From: CAYUKK01 sp964445305
Lineage (GTDB): Bacteria; Acidobacteriota; Aminicenantia; Aminicenantales; UBA8522
Length of the DNA: 29,870 nucleotides
Direction: 5' to 3'
Assembly (NCBI GenBank): GCA_964445305.1
Contig: CAYUKK010000052.1
Location: 1 to 29,870 of the forward strand
The notes below the pieces were generated by a model, which did no database searches, was not told the DNA's origin, and worked only from the letters and a program-made list of their open reading frames with translations. The position numbers were made by a program, and so were the translations under genes. Position 1 is the stretch's first letter, and each line of letters opens with the position of its first letter. This document shows positions 23,148-29,870 of the stretch, in pieces.

Positions 23148-24737
23148 CTAAGGACTTCCGGTCAATTTTGCCCTAATCATCGTGAACGAGTGGGCGGGGA
23201 AGCGATAACGGAGGCGGCCGCCAGAAACGGCCATCTCCTTCGTTGAAACCTTGACCTTCTGCTCGCTCGGGCTATTTTCCGCCTTGATGTCAGGACCGTT
23301 AACTTCTTCGACCACCGCTTTCCCCGAAAACTGGCCCTCCTGACTGATGACCTCCGCTTCAATGTCTTTGTCCTTATGCCGGTTAACCACGTTGAGGACA
23401 AGCTCCCCCTTGTCCGCCTTGTATGCGGCTGAAACATCGAGATAAGGGACGCTTTTATAATCGCCGACGTCATAAGTTTCACAATCGACAAAAACATCGA
23501 GGGATGTCCCGGCGCAGTTATTTGCGAATAGATAGAGCGGATGGTAGATTGTCTGAAGCCACATCCCCTTTCCGTCAGCCCGGATGGGCGCGATGACGTT
23601 GACGAGCTGGGCCATGTTGGCGATCTTGACGATGTGGGCGTTGCGGACGAAGGTGTTGAGAAAGAGGGCGACGACGAGCGCATCCTCGAGGTTATAGGTT
23701 TCCTCGAGCTGCTCTTTGACGCCAGCCCGATACCAGACATTCCATTCATCAAAAGCAATATAAATGGGCTCTTTCCGCCTGGATTGAAGCATCGTCTCGC
23801 GGATAAGGCCCTCCGTCACCTTGATTCGTGTATCCACGTCCCTCGGCCGCGCCAGGAAAGTGTAATAATCGTTTTCCCTGTTGCCAAGATAGGTGTGGAG
23901 AGCAATATAATCCGCATAATCTCTAAGATAAGAAAGAACAGTCCGGTTCCAGTCCATCCAGCCAGCTCCGAAATGGCTCGAGCCGCAGGCGACAAGCTTG
24001 ATCGTCGGGTCGACCCATTTCATCAGCTTGGCCGCTTCGAGGGCGAATTTGCCGTAGTCCTCGGCGCTGCGGTGGCCCATCTGCCAGGTTCCGTCCATTT
24101 CGTTGCCCAGGGCCCAGTAAGTCACCTGGTGAGGCTTTTCGGCGCCGTTTTTTCGACGTAGGTCAGCGTAGTGGGATCCGGATTCCCGGTTGCAGTATTC
24201 GACCCAGTTTCTGGCCTCATCCCAAGTTCCTGTTCCCAGGTTGATGCAGATATAAGGCTCAGCCCCAACTTTCCGGCAGAACTGGATGTACTCGTCCGTT
24301 CCCACGAGGTTCGGCTCGATGGCTCCCCAGGCGAGGTCGATCCTTCGCGGCCGAGCTTCTCTTGGCCCGATGCCGTCTTCCCAATGATAGCCGCTTGCGA
24401 AATTCCCCCCAGGCCAGCGCAGGATGGTCACGTTAAGCCAGCGCGTCGCCTCGATGACATCCTTGCGGAAGCCATGATCATCAGCCAGAGGCGAGGCAGG
24501 GTCATAAATTCCACCGTAGATGCAGCGGCCGAGGTGCTCGATGAAATTGCCGTAGATTTTGGGGTCGATGTCGCCGATCGTCCGGTCGGAGTCGACCTTG
24601 ATTCTGGCTGTCTTAAGTTCCTGACGCTGCGCCGCTGCGGCCTGAACGACGAAGGCAAGGACAATAAAAAAGAACGTCACGGCCGCAACAAGACATCGAA
24701 ATAGATAATCGCTAGACGAATTTCGGGATGTTTTCAC
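23148..24737 (-). CDS. Secreted alpha-L-arabinofuranosidase, GH51
   Basis: 529 residues from a GTG at 24737 that has AAGGAGGG nine bases upstream; an ATG at 24764 in the same frame lies before that ribosome site and is less likely. Residues 1-36 form a signal peptide ending AFVVQAAAA. The mature enzyme starts with the family's IDPKIYGNFIEHLGRCIYGG, then LRWPGGNFASGYHWEDGIGP. The acid/base Glu213 is in ALGNEMDG and the nucleophile Glu331 in FDEWNVWY. The C-terminal 120 residues form the usual beta-sandwich (SVPYLDVSAAYKADKGELVL, FPAHSFTMIRAKL). It removes terminal alpha-L-arabinofuranosyl groups from arabinoxylan or arabinan, in the periplasm or outside the cell. It is divergent from the ThDP enzyme. 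Confidence 0.93.
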   Translation of the reverse strand: MKTSRNSSSDYLFRCLVAAVTFFFIVLAFVVQAAAAQRQELKTARIKVDSDRTIGDIDPKIYGNFIEHLGRCIYGGIYDPASPLADDHGFRKDVIEATRWLNVTILRWPGGNFASGYHWEDGIGPREARPRRIDLAWGAIEPNLVGTDEYIQFCRKVGAEPYICINLGTGTWDEARNWVEYCNRESGSHYADLRRKNGAEKPHQVTYWALGNEMDGTWQMGHRSAEDYGKFALEAAKLMKWVDPTIKLVACGSSHFGAGWMDWNRTVLSYLRDYADYIALHTYLGNRENDYYTFLARPRDVDTRIKVTEGLIRETMLQSRRKEPIYIAFDEWNVWYRAGVKEQLEETYNLEDALVVALFLNTFVRNAHIVKIANMAQLVNVIAPIRADGKGMWLQTIYHPLYLFANNCAGTSLDVFVDCETYDVGDYKSVPYLDVSAAYKADKGELVLNVVNRHKDKDIEAEVISQEGQFSGKAVVEEVNGPDIKAENSPSEQKVKVSTKEMAVSGGRLRYRFPAHSFTMIRAKLTGSP

Positions 24738-24863
24738 CGGATTTTCCCTCCTTCTTTCATTCATGTATTGTGCGGTACGTTCATGCCAGGAATTCGCTGA
24801 TGCCCCCAGTATAAGCAAAATGAGCTCTCTTCATCAACGTCCTCATGTGAATGACATTTCTGA

Positions 24864-24892
24864 TTGACAATCCCGCTGCTCTATCCTAACCT
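24864..24892 (+). promoter_or_regulatory. Putative promoter of the ThDP-enzyme gene
   Basis: A perfect -35 TTGACA (24864-24869), a 17-base spacer and a poor -10 TAACCT (24887-24892). The leader to the start codon would be about 88 bases. Confidence 0.4.
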
Positions 24893-24986
24893 AAGAACAG
24901 AGGCAGACGAAAGTCTTTTTGCTTTCAGCATCTTTCCAAGAAATCGGCAGGCTCTTCCAACCTGGAGCTTGCGCAAGGAGCAAGAC

Positions 24987-26789
24987 ATGAAGATGTATGG
25001 AGGTGGCTTGATAGCCCGGACGCTCAAATCCTTTGGCCTTAAGCACCTCTTCGCTCTTCCCGGACACCAAATCCTCTCGCTCTTCGATGCCTGCCCCCGA
25101 GAAGGGCTGGACCTCATCTCGACCCGCCATGAAGCGTCGGCAGTTTTTATGGCCCAGGCCCTGTCCTTTGTTGGTCCGGGGCCAGGCGTTGTGCTGTTGG
25201 CCGGCGGCCCTGAGCTGACGAACGCGGTTACGGGAATTGCCCAGGCTTATTACGCAAGAACTCCCCTAGTGGTGATCTCCGGTTCAAACACTTATTCCAA
25301 GCGCGACAAGGGCTTCCCTCAGGATATGGATCAGCTCCAGGTCGTGAGGCCTTTTACCAAGTGGGCGCGGAGCTGTCATGATGTGCAAAGGATCCCGGAA
25401 TACGTGGCCATGGCCTTCCGTCACGCCCTGCGCGGATGCCCGGGTCCTGTCTACCTCGAGGTCCCCTATGATGTAATGGAAAAAACAATTCACAGTGAAG
25501 AAGTTGTGATTCCGGAGAAGCCTGCCGTTCTCCATCAGGGCGCCGACCTGGAGGCAATCCAGGCATTGGCCGCCCTCTTAAGGCAGGCGGAGCGGCCGGT
25601 GGCCGTTGTCGGCAGCGGCGCTTTTTGGTCTGGTGCGCGGGAGGAATTGCAAGAATTTGTCGAGAGGACGGCAGTACCTCTGCTCCTCTGTGATGCCGCC
25701 ATGGCCATGCCATTCTCTGCCGAAGCCGTCATCGGAGTGGGGGGCTTGGGCGTGAGTCGGCCCTGGTTGGAGGCGATCACTGCCGCCGACGTGATCTTGC
25801 TCCTCGGCGCGCGCCTGAATTATGCCCTTGGCTTCGGCGAGCCTCCATTCATTTCCGAGCGACAAAAGATCATTCAGATCGATGTCGAGCCTGAAGAGAT
25901 GGATGGCAGGGGGCGCATCGCCCTGGCTATCGCTGCAGACGTAAGGTCCGGCCTGCGCGCCTTCAACTCCCTTCCACTTTATCCCCCTTCAACGCACGCT
26001 TGGCGGGCGCACCTGCGCAAATCGGTTGAAAAATGCGACGCCGAGCTCCATCGCATCGCCGCGTCGCCCCGTCATCCTCTACATCCCCTGCGCCTGGTGC
26101 TGGACATCGAATCATTCCGCGCCGACGACTCTTACCTTGTCCTGGACGGAGCCAATTCCATCCTGTGGGCTTTGATGGCTATCCGCGTTCGGCCGCAGGG
26201 GGGAATTCTCCTCTCAACCATGGGCGAGCTTCAAGCCATCGGCGCCGGCGTCGCGCACGCCTTAGCGCTCCAACGGGCTTACCCCGGCCGCCAGGTGATT
26301 CTCCACACCGGGGACGGCTCCTTCGGCTATGGCGCCATGGAAATGGAGACGGCCGTGCGCTACGGAATCCCGCTCGTGGTGGTCGTGCACAACGATGGCG
26401 GGTGGGGCATGACCCGTGACATGCAGGTGGAATTTTTCGGCCAGCGAGGGCAAAGCGGACACGAGTTGGGCATTGTGCATTATGAGCGGCTGGTAGAATC
26501 TCTGGGCGGGTACGGTGAGTTGGTCGAGCGCGGCGAGGACATCCGGCCAGCCCTGGAGCGGGCACTCGGATCTGGAAAGCCAGCTTGCGTCAACGTGCTC
26601 GTCGATCCAAGGCCCAAGAGTCCTGGTTTGAAGACGTTCATGCTCATGGAGGTGATGCTCGGCAAGAAAACTTACTTTGACCGCATCCCGGCCTGGATGC
26701 GTCGGTTAAAAACCGTCGGTGTGGACAACTTGGCGCGCCAGGCGATGCTGTGCTATCTGGACAGCAAGCTCCATAAAGAGATGGAATAA
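24987..26789 (+). CDS. Thiamine diphosphate-dependent enzyme, acetolactate synthase/2-hydroxyacyl-CoA lyase-like
   Basis: 600 residues from the ATG with AAGGAG six bases upstream; 41 open codons further upstream lack a ribosome site. The N-terminal PYR domain has the catalytic Glu49 in STRHEASAVFMAQAL and a VVLLAGGPELTNAV ligand loop. The central domain binds a nucleotide in related enzymes (VGVGGLG, IQIDVEPEEM). The C-terminal PP domain carries the ThDP motif GDGSFGYGAMEMETAV (from residue 442) through HNDGGWGM. The domain order is that of acetolactate synthase, oxalyl-CoA decarboxylase and 2-hydroxyacyl-CoA lyase. No small regulatory subunit (IlvN) or other branched-chain genes are nearby, which argues against a biosynthetic IlvB. 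The reaction cannot be fixed from sequence alone. Confidence 0.85.
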   Translation: MKMYGGGLIARTLKSFGLKHLFALPGHQILSLFDACPREGLDLISTRHEASAVFMAQALSFVGPGPGVVLLAGGPELTNAVTGIAQAYYARTPLVVISGSNTYSKRDKGFPQDMDQLQVVRPFTKWARSCHDVQRIPEYVAMAFRHALRGCPGPVYLEVPYDVMEKTIHSEEVVIPEKPAVLHQGADLEAIQALAALLRQAERPVAVVGSGAFWSGAREELQEFVERTAVPLLLCDAAMAMPFSAEAVIGVGGLGVSRPWLEAITAADVILLLGARLNYALGFGEPPFISERQKIIQIDVEPEEMDGRGRIALAIAADVRSGLRAFNSLPLYPPSTHAWRAHLRKSVEKCDAELHRIAASPRHPLHPLRLVLDIESFRADDSYLVLDGANSILWALMAIRVRPQGGILLSTMGELQAIGAGVAHALALQRAYPGRQVILHTGDGSFGYGAMEMETAVRYGIPLVVVVHNDGGWGMTRDMQVEFFGQRGQSGHELGIVHYERLVESLGGYGELVERGEDIRPALERALGSGKPACVNVLVDPRPKSPGLKTFMLMEVMLGKKTYFDRIPAWMRRLKTVGVDNLARQAMLCYLDSKLHKEME

Positions 26790-26831
26790 AATTCCATCCA
26801 GTTGGCGCTGTCTTTAGCCCAGGGCAAGATT

Positions 26832-27590
26832 TTAGCGGAGGACGATCTTGCGGCCGTTCCAGTCGATGACCTTCATTTCCATGTCATAAACGGCCCTAAG
26901 AAGCGGCTCCTTGAACACTTCTTCCGCCCTCCCCCAAGCCACCACTTCTCCCCCTTTCAGGAAGACCATGTTGTCCGAGTACTGGACCGCCATCTCCAGG
27001 TTATGGAGGGTGAGGAGGATTGTTTTTTCCTTTTCCGCGGCGAGCTTCCGGACGAGCTCGAGGACCTCCCGCTCGTGCTTCGGGTCGAGGAAAGTGGTCG
27101 GCTCATCGAGAAGGAGGATGTCCGATTGCTGGGCCAGCGCCCGGGCAATGAGGACAAGCCGGCGCTCGCCGCTACTCAATTCGGCATAGGTCCTTTCGGC
27201 ATAACTTCCCAGGCCAACAAAATCGAGCGCCTCCTCGGCGATGCGAACATCCTCCGCCGAGGGTGTAGAGAAAATCGGCACATAGGGGGCCCGTCCCATC
27301 AGGACAAAGTCAAAGACGAGGTAGTTGAAGGCAGCACCATGTTCCTGGGGGACATAGCTGACAAGACGAGCTCGCTCGCGGCTCTTCAAAAGAGCAAAAT
27401 CCTCGCCGTCCACGAAAAGGGTTCCCTTGCTAACGGGAAGGACAGCGCCCACGCATTTAAGTAGGGTGGTCTTGCCGGCACCGTTCGGGCCGACAATCGA
27501 CGTCGTTTGACCTGTAGCAAAACTCAGCTCATCCACACGGAGGATGAAATTCCTGTAGGCGAACCTGAGTCCTTTAACCCTGACGCTCAT
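26832..27590 (-). CDS. ABC transporter ATPase of a vitamin B12/iron-siderophore type importer
   Basis: 252 residues starting at the ATG whose ATGA overlaps the permease stop; a TTG two codons earlier is less likely. Walker A is GPNGAGKTT (34-42), the Q-loop VPQEHG, the signature LSSGERR, Walker B ILLLDEPTTFLD and the switch His in LTLHN. It energises import through the permease encoded immediately upstream. The set (ATPase, FecCD-type permease, binding protein) belongs to the cobalamin/siderophore/heme family. The substrate is not decided by the sequence, so I give no gene symbol. Confidence 0.93.
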   Translation of the reverse strand: MSVRVKGLRFAYRNFILRVDELSFATGQTTSIVGPNGAGKTTLLKCVGAVLPVSKGTLFVDGEDFALLKSRERARLVSYVPQEHGAAFNYLVFDFVLMGRAPYVPIFSTPSAEDVRIAEEALDFVGLGSYAERTYAELSSGERRLVLIARALAQQSDILLLDEPTTFLDPKHEREVLELVRKLAAEKEKTILLTLHNLEMAVQYSDNMVFLKGGEVVAWGRAEEVFKEPLLRAVYDMEMKVIDWNGRKIVLR

Positions 27591-28612
27591 AGCCAAACCC
27601 TTTTGGCTTTCTTCAGCAAAAAGAGAAAAAGCGGGATGCCGAGGATCGAAGTGAAAATGCCGATGGGAATTTCAAGCGGCGAGATTCCCCGGATGATGTC
27701 ATCGGCGAGAAGAAGAAAGCTGGCCCCCGTCGCTGCCGAAAGCGGAATGACCAGCCGGTTATCCGTGCCGACCATGAGACGGACGAGGTGGGGGACAATC
27801 AATCCGACCCAGCCAATGATGCCGACGACGGCTGTGGCGGACGCGGTGATAAGGGTGGCCAGAAATATAACAAGAATTTTTTCTCGCTGGACATGGACAC
27901 CCAATGCCCGAGCCTCATCGGTTCCCGTGGACAGGACGTTGAGCCGCCAGCGGAAGAGAATAAGGAAAAGGAGGCCGGCGATAATCAGGGGAAGCGAGAT
28001 GGCCAGGTCCCTCCATCCGGCCAAGGCGAGGCTTCCCATGAGCCAGAAGAAAAGAGCCTGGAGCACATAGGGGCTGGCAAAAAACTCAACGACCGAAAGG
28101 AGGGCAGAGAAAAAAGCAGACACAATAACGCCCGTCAGGAGGAGCGAGATGAGCGAGGCGGTCTCTCCGCGCCCAGCAATCCCGATGACCGCCAGGACCG
28201 CAAGGATGCCGAAAAGAAAGGCAGACACGTGGGGCGGAAAGGCCCTCCCCAGAAAAACGAGTGATAAAGCGGCTCCAAAAGCAGCCCCAGAGGAAATGCC
28301 AAGGATGTATTCGTTGACGAGCGGGTTTCTAAAAATCGCCTGGAGTGAAGCGCCCGCCACCGAGAGGGAAGCGCCAATGGCCATGGCCAGGAGCAGCCTC
28401 GGCAGCCTGATCCGAAAGAGAACGTCTCTATAAACGGGGGGAATGTCCGGATAGGAGGATGGAGAAATTGTGGAAATAAGTGTCCCGACGAGGTCGCGCG
28501 GCGAGATCGCATAGGAGCCAATGCCGAGAGAGATGACAAAAAGCAAAAGCGGCAGAACCAGAAGAAAGACCTGAAGCGAGCGTTTCTTTTTATTTTTCTT
28601 TGATCCAGTCAT
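27587..28612 (-). CDS. FecCD/BtuC-type ABC permease
   Basis: 341 residues from the ATG at 28612 (MTGSKKNKKKRSLQVFLLVL); the frame is open 16 codons further upstream. About ten membrane helices are visible, with the family's FRIRLPRLLLAMAIGASLSV, GASLQAIFRNPLVNEYILGI, a coupling-helix region around ARALGVHVQREK, and the conserved WVGLIVPHLVRLMVG. It forms the inner-membrane channel for cobalamin, siderophore or heme type substrates as a homodimer. Its start overlaps the end of the binding-protein gene by 23 bases and its stop overlaps the ATPase start by ATGA, so all three are co-translated. Confidence 0.92.
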   Translation of the reverse strand: MTGSKKNKKKRSLQVFLLVLPLLLFVISLGIGSYAISPRDLVGTLISTISPSSYPDIPPVYRDVLFRIRLPRLLLAMAIGASLSVAGASLQAIFRNPLVNEYILGISSGAAFGAALSLVFLGRAFPPHVSAFLFGILAVLAVIGIAGRGETASLISLLLTGVIVSAFFSALLSVVEFFASPYVLQALFFWLMGSLALAGWRDLAISLPLIIAGLLFLILFRWRLNVLSTGTDEARALGVHVQREKILVIFLATLITASATAVVGIIGWVGLIVPHLVRLMVGTDNRLVIPLSAATGASFLLLADDIIRGISPLEIPIGIFTSILGIPLFLFLLKKAKRVWL

Positions 28613-29672
28613 GGAAAGCCAAGGCCTCGCCGAGCTTAGAAAAAAGGCCAGCCTGACCATAAAACTTTTCGAAAATCGTGTTTCCCGCCGCCTCGAGCTC
28701 GAAGTCTCTCAATTTCTCCGGATAGAAGAGCTTGACCAGATAAAGAGTTTCCACCAGGACTTGGGCTGGGTCCCACCAATACCAGTAGCCGAAGGTGTAA
28801 AAGACATGGCCGTTTCTCACGGCTTTTAGCGACCTCAGCCGCTTATCCGAAACAACCTGCTCGACGGTGACCCGCCTCTCGGAAGGCGGATAGTTGCCGT
28901 GAACGAGGATGACGTCCGGGTCCCAGGCGATGATTTGCTCGAGCGTGACCACCGCCCCCGGTGAGCCCGGATGGGTCGGCAGAAGGCCAGCCGCGACATT
29001 CACCCCGCCAGCAGCCGTAACAGGCCCGTAATCAACAGGTGTCCTCAACAAGGAAGACCAAAAAGCAAGGTAGACACGGGGTCGGCGCTCAGGCGAGAGG
29101 GAACCAACCGTTTGCCTTATGGCATTCATGTTTTCATTAAAAAAAGAGATGAGCTCGCTGGCTCTCGCTTCGCGGCCCGTCACCCGGCCGACCAGCTCTA
29201 TCTCATCAAGGAGGTTCCTGAAGCTCCCCAGCGAGGAAAGGGCGACAACTGGAATTCCGAGAGCCTGCTGGATGGAATCCGGGACGAGAAGCTCAGATGG
29301 GGAGGCAAAGATGATATCTGGCCGCAGAGCAACAACCACTTCTTTATTGACGCTATCGTCCGGCTTGGAGACCACAGGGAGTCGTTCTTGGGCCGGAAAA
29401 ATAATCTTGAAGAGATGGTCATCACGGCGCACAAAATAATCCAAACCGACTAGCTTGTCCCCTGCCTCGAGGGCAACAAGGATGCGCGTGATTTCCGGCT
29501 GGAGAGAAAGAATCCTTTCCACCCGGTCAGGGATCTGGATTATCCGGCTAAGGGTATCCTTGACGGTCCGTTTTTCCCCAGCCAGATGGGTCGTCGCCAT
29601 TACCTTCATGAACCCGCAGACCATGAATAGAGCGACGGCCATAAACCTGAAAAATTTCCTCGCGACCTCCAT
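28590..29672 (-). CDS. Periplasmic substrate-binding protein of the BtuF/FecB family
   Basis: 360 residues from the ATG at 29672 (GGAGAGAAGG just upstream); a TTG at 29684 is an alternative. A signal peptide (about 1-27, ending KVMATTHL) is followed by a PF01497-type binding domain: VKDTLSRIIQIPDRVERILS, VALRPDIIFAS, GIPVVALSSLGSFRNLLDEI, LEQIIAWDPDVILVHGNYPP and the C-terminal YWYWWDPAQVLVETLYLV. It captures cobalamin, a siderophore or heme and delivers it to the permease. The usual lipobox is absent, so it is probably free in the periplasm. No TonB-dependent receptor lies in the window. No cobalamin riboswitch was recognised in the bases upstream that are present. Confidence 0.9.
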   Translation of the reverse strand: MEVARKFFRFMAVALFMVCGFMKVMATTHLAGEKRTVKDTLSRIIQIPDRVERILSLQPEITRILVALEAGDKLVGLDYFVRRDDHLFKIIFPAQERLPVVSKPDDSVNKEVVVALRPDIIFASPSELLVPDSIQQALGIPVVALSSLGSFRNLLDEIELVGRVTGREARASELISFFNENMNAIRQTVGSLSPERRPRVYLAFWSSLLRTPVDYGPVTAAGGVNVAAGLLPTHPGSPGAVVTLEQIIAWDPDVILVHGNYPPSERRVTVEQVVSDKRLRSLKAVRNGHVFYTFGYWYWWDPAQVLVETLYLVKLFYPEKLRDFELEAAGNTIFEKFYGQAGLFSKLGEALAFHDWIKEK

Positions 29673-29693
29673 CCTTCTCTCCAAGAAATCCTT

Positions 29694-29699
29694 ATTATA
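29694..29699 (-). promoter_or_regulatory. -10 box upstream of the binding-protein gene
   Basis: A perfect TATAAT (29699-29694) lies 21 bases before the ATG, without a good -35 hexamer. The predicted leader is about 15 bases. Confidence 0.35.
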
Positions 29700-29719
29700 G
29701 AAAAAAATGGGGACAGTTT

Positions 29720-29870
29720 ACATATTTACCCGATTATTCCTACGAACCCGATAATTAATTGAATTGGCGCCTTCAGACTGCCCCTGAGCCCCTGCAGCGG
29801 AGGAGGCCATGTCGGGCTTTCCCACAGGGGGAAACGATGGGACTGGTCCCGCTGGGTTCAGGGGGCCGGG
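29720..29870 (-). other. Unassigned GC-rich right edge with an open minus-strand frame
   Basis: On the minus strand a frame open from the edge ends at a TAA near 29720, with the last residues INYRVRRNNRVNM and a Pro/Ala/Gly-rich start. On the plus strand an ATG at 29809 with GGAGGAGG upstream opens a Gly/Pro-rich frame to the edge. Neither is recognisable, and GC-rich DNA gives such frames by chance. The sequence TGGGGACAGTTTACATATTT (29708-29727) resembles a motif I associate with mobile-element flanks, from memory only. Confidence 0.25.

Noticed and set aside
23541..24704. Plus-strand frames of about 200 and 177 codons
   Set aside because: Antisense to the GH51 gene, whose catalytic glutamates and fold motifs are clear.
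29685..29870. Cobalamin riboswitch upstream of the BtuF-like gene
   Set aside because: I looked for the B12-box and the GCCAGGAGACCTGCC-like closing segment on the minus strand and found only loose resemblance; the perfect TATAAT close to the gene also leaves little leader.

Overview
The window reads as chromosomal DNA of a Gram-negative-type, polysaccharide-degrading bacterium. Genes lie on both strands, are mostly GC-rich, and usually have AGGAGG-type ribosome binding sites. Secreted glycosidases (GH51, a Tat-exported GH109-like protein, a broken GH95), a secreted DUF1028-TPR protein, a VKOR-thioredoxin fusion, an SDR-type threonine dehydrogenase and a PAPS-type sulfotransferase together would fit Candidatus Aminicenantes or a relative of Acidobacteriota. 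That placement is an inference from gene content, not a measured match. No rRNA, tRNA or CRISPR array was seen.

Left edge (1-1592): the N-terminus of an IS110-family transposase runs off the left end, with an apparent one-base homopolymer frameshift. Its upstream non-coding end abuts a decayed GH95 alpha-L-fucosidase gene with a large internal deletion, an in-frame stop and a lost C-terminus. 1593-6512 (minus strand): a lexA - dinB - short dnaE array, i.e. an SOS mutagenesis cassette. lexA has a strong promoter with an A/T palindrome upstream and a probable leaderless or nearly leaderless start. 6597-7316: an SDR oxidoreductase.

7457-13117 (minus strand): a surface-glycan cluster. Read in transcription order it is a Wzx-like flippase, a PAPS-dependent sulfotransferase, an Alg14-like/Alg13-like glycosyltransferase pair, a radical SAM/SPASM protein and a GT2 glycosyltransferase. 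The last four are linked by three ATGA stop/start overlaps, which places the radical SAM enzyme inside the glycan pathway.

13368-22859: a TIGR04076-type small protein, a VKOR-DsbA fusion, an aromatic amino acid (histidine) ammonia-lyase whose MIO tripeptide is Ala-Cys-Gly, a small four-helix membrane protein, an L-threonine 3-dehydrogenase, a secreted DUF1028-TPR protein, a Tat-exported GH109-like protein, and an unrecognised lipoprotein with two PsbP-like segments.

23148-29870: a secreted GH51 arabinofuranosidase divergent from a ThDP-dependent acetolactate-synthase-like enzyme, then a BtuFCD/FecBCD-type ABC importer (binding protein, permease, ATPase; minus strand, overlapping genes). The right 170 bases are GC-rich and unassigned.
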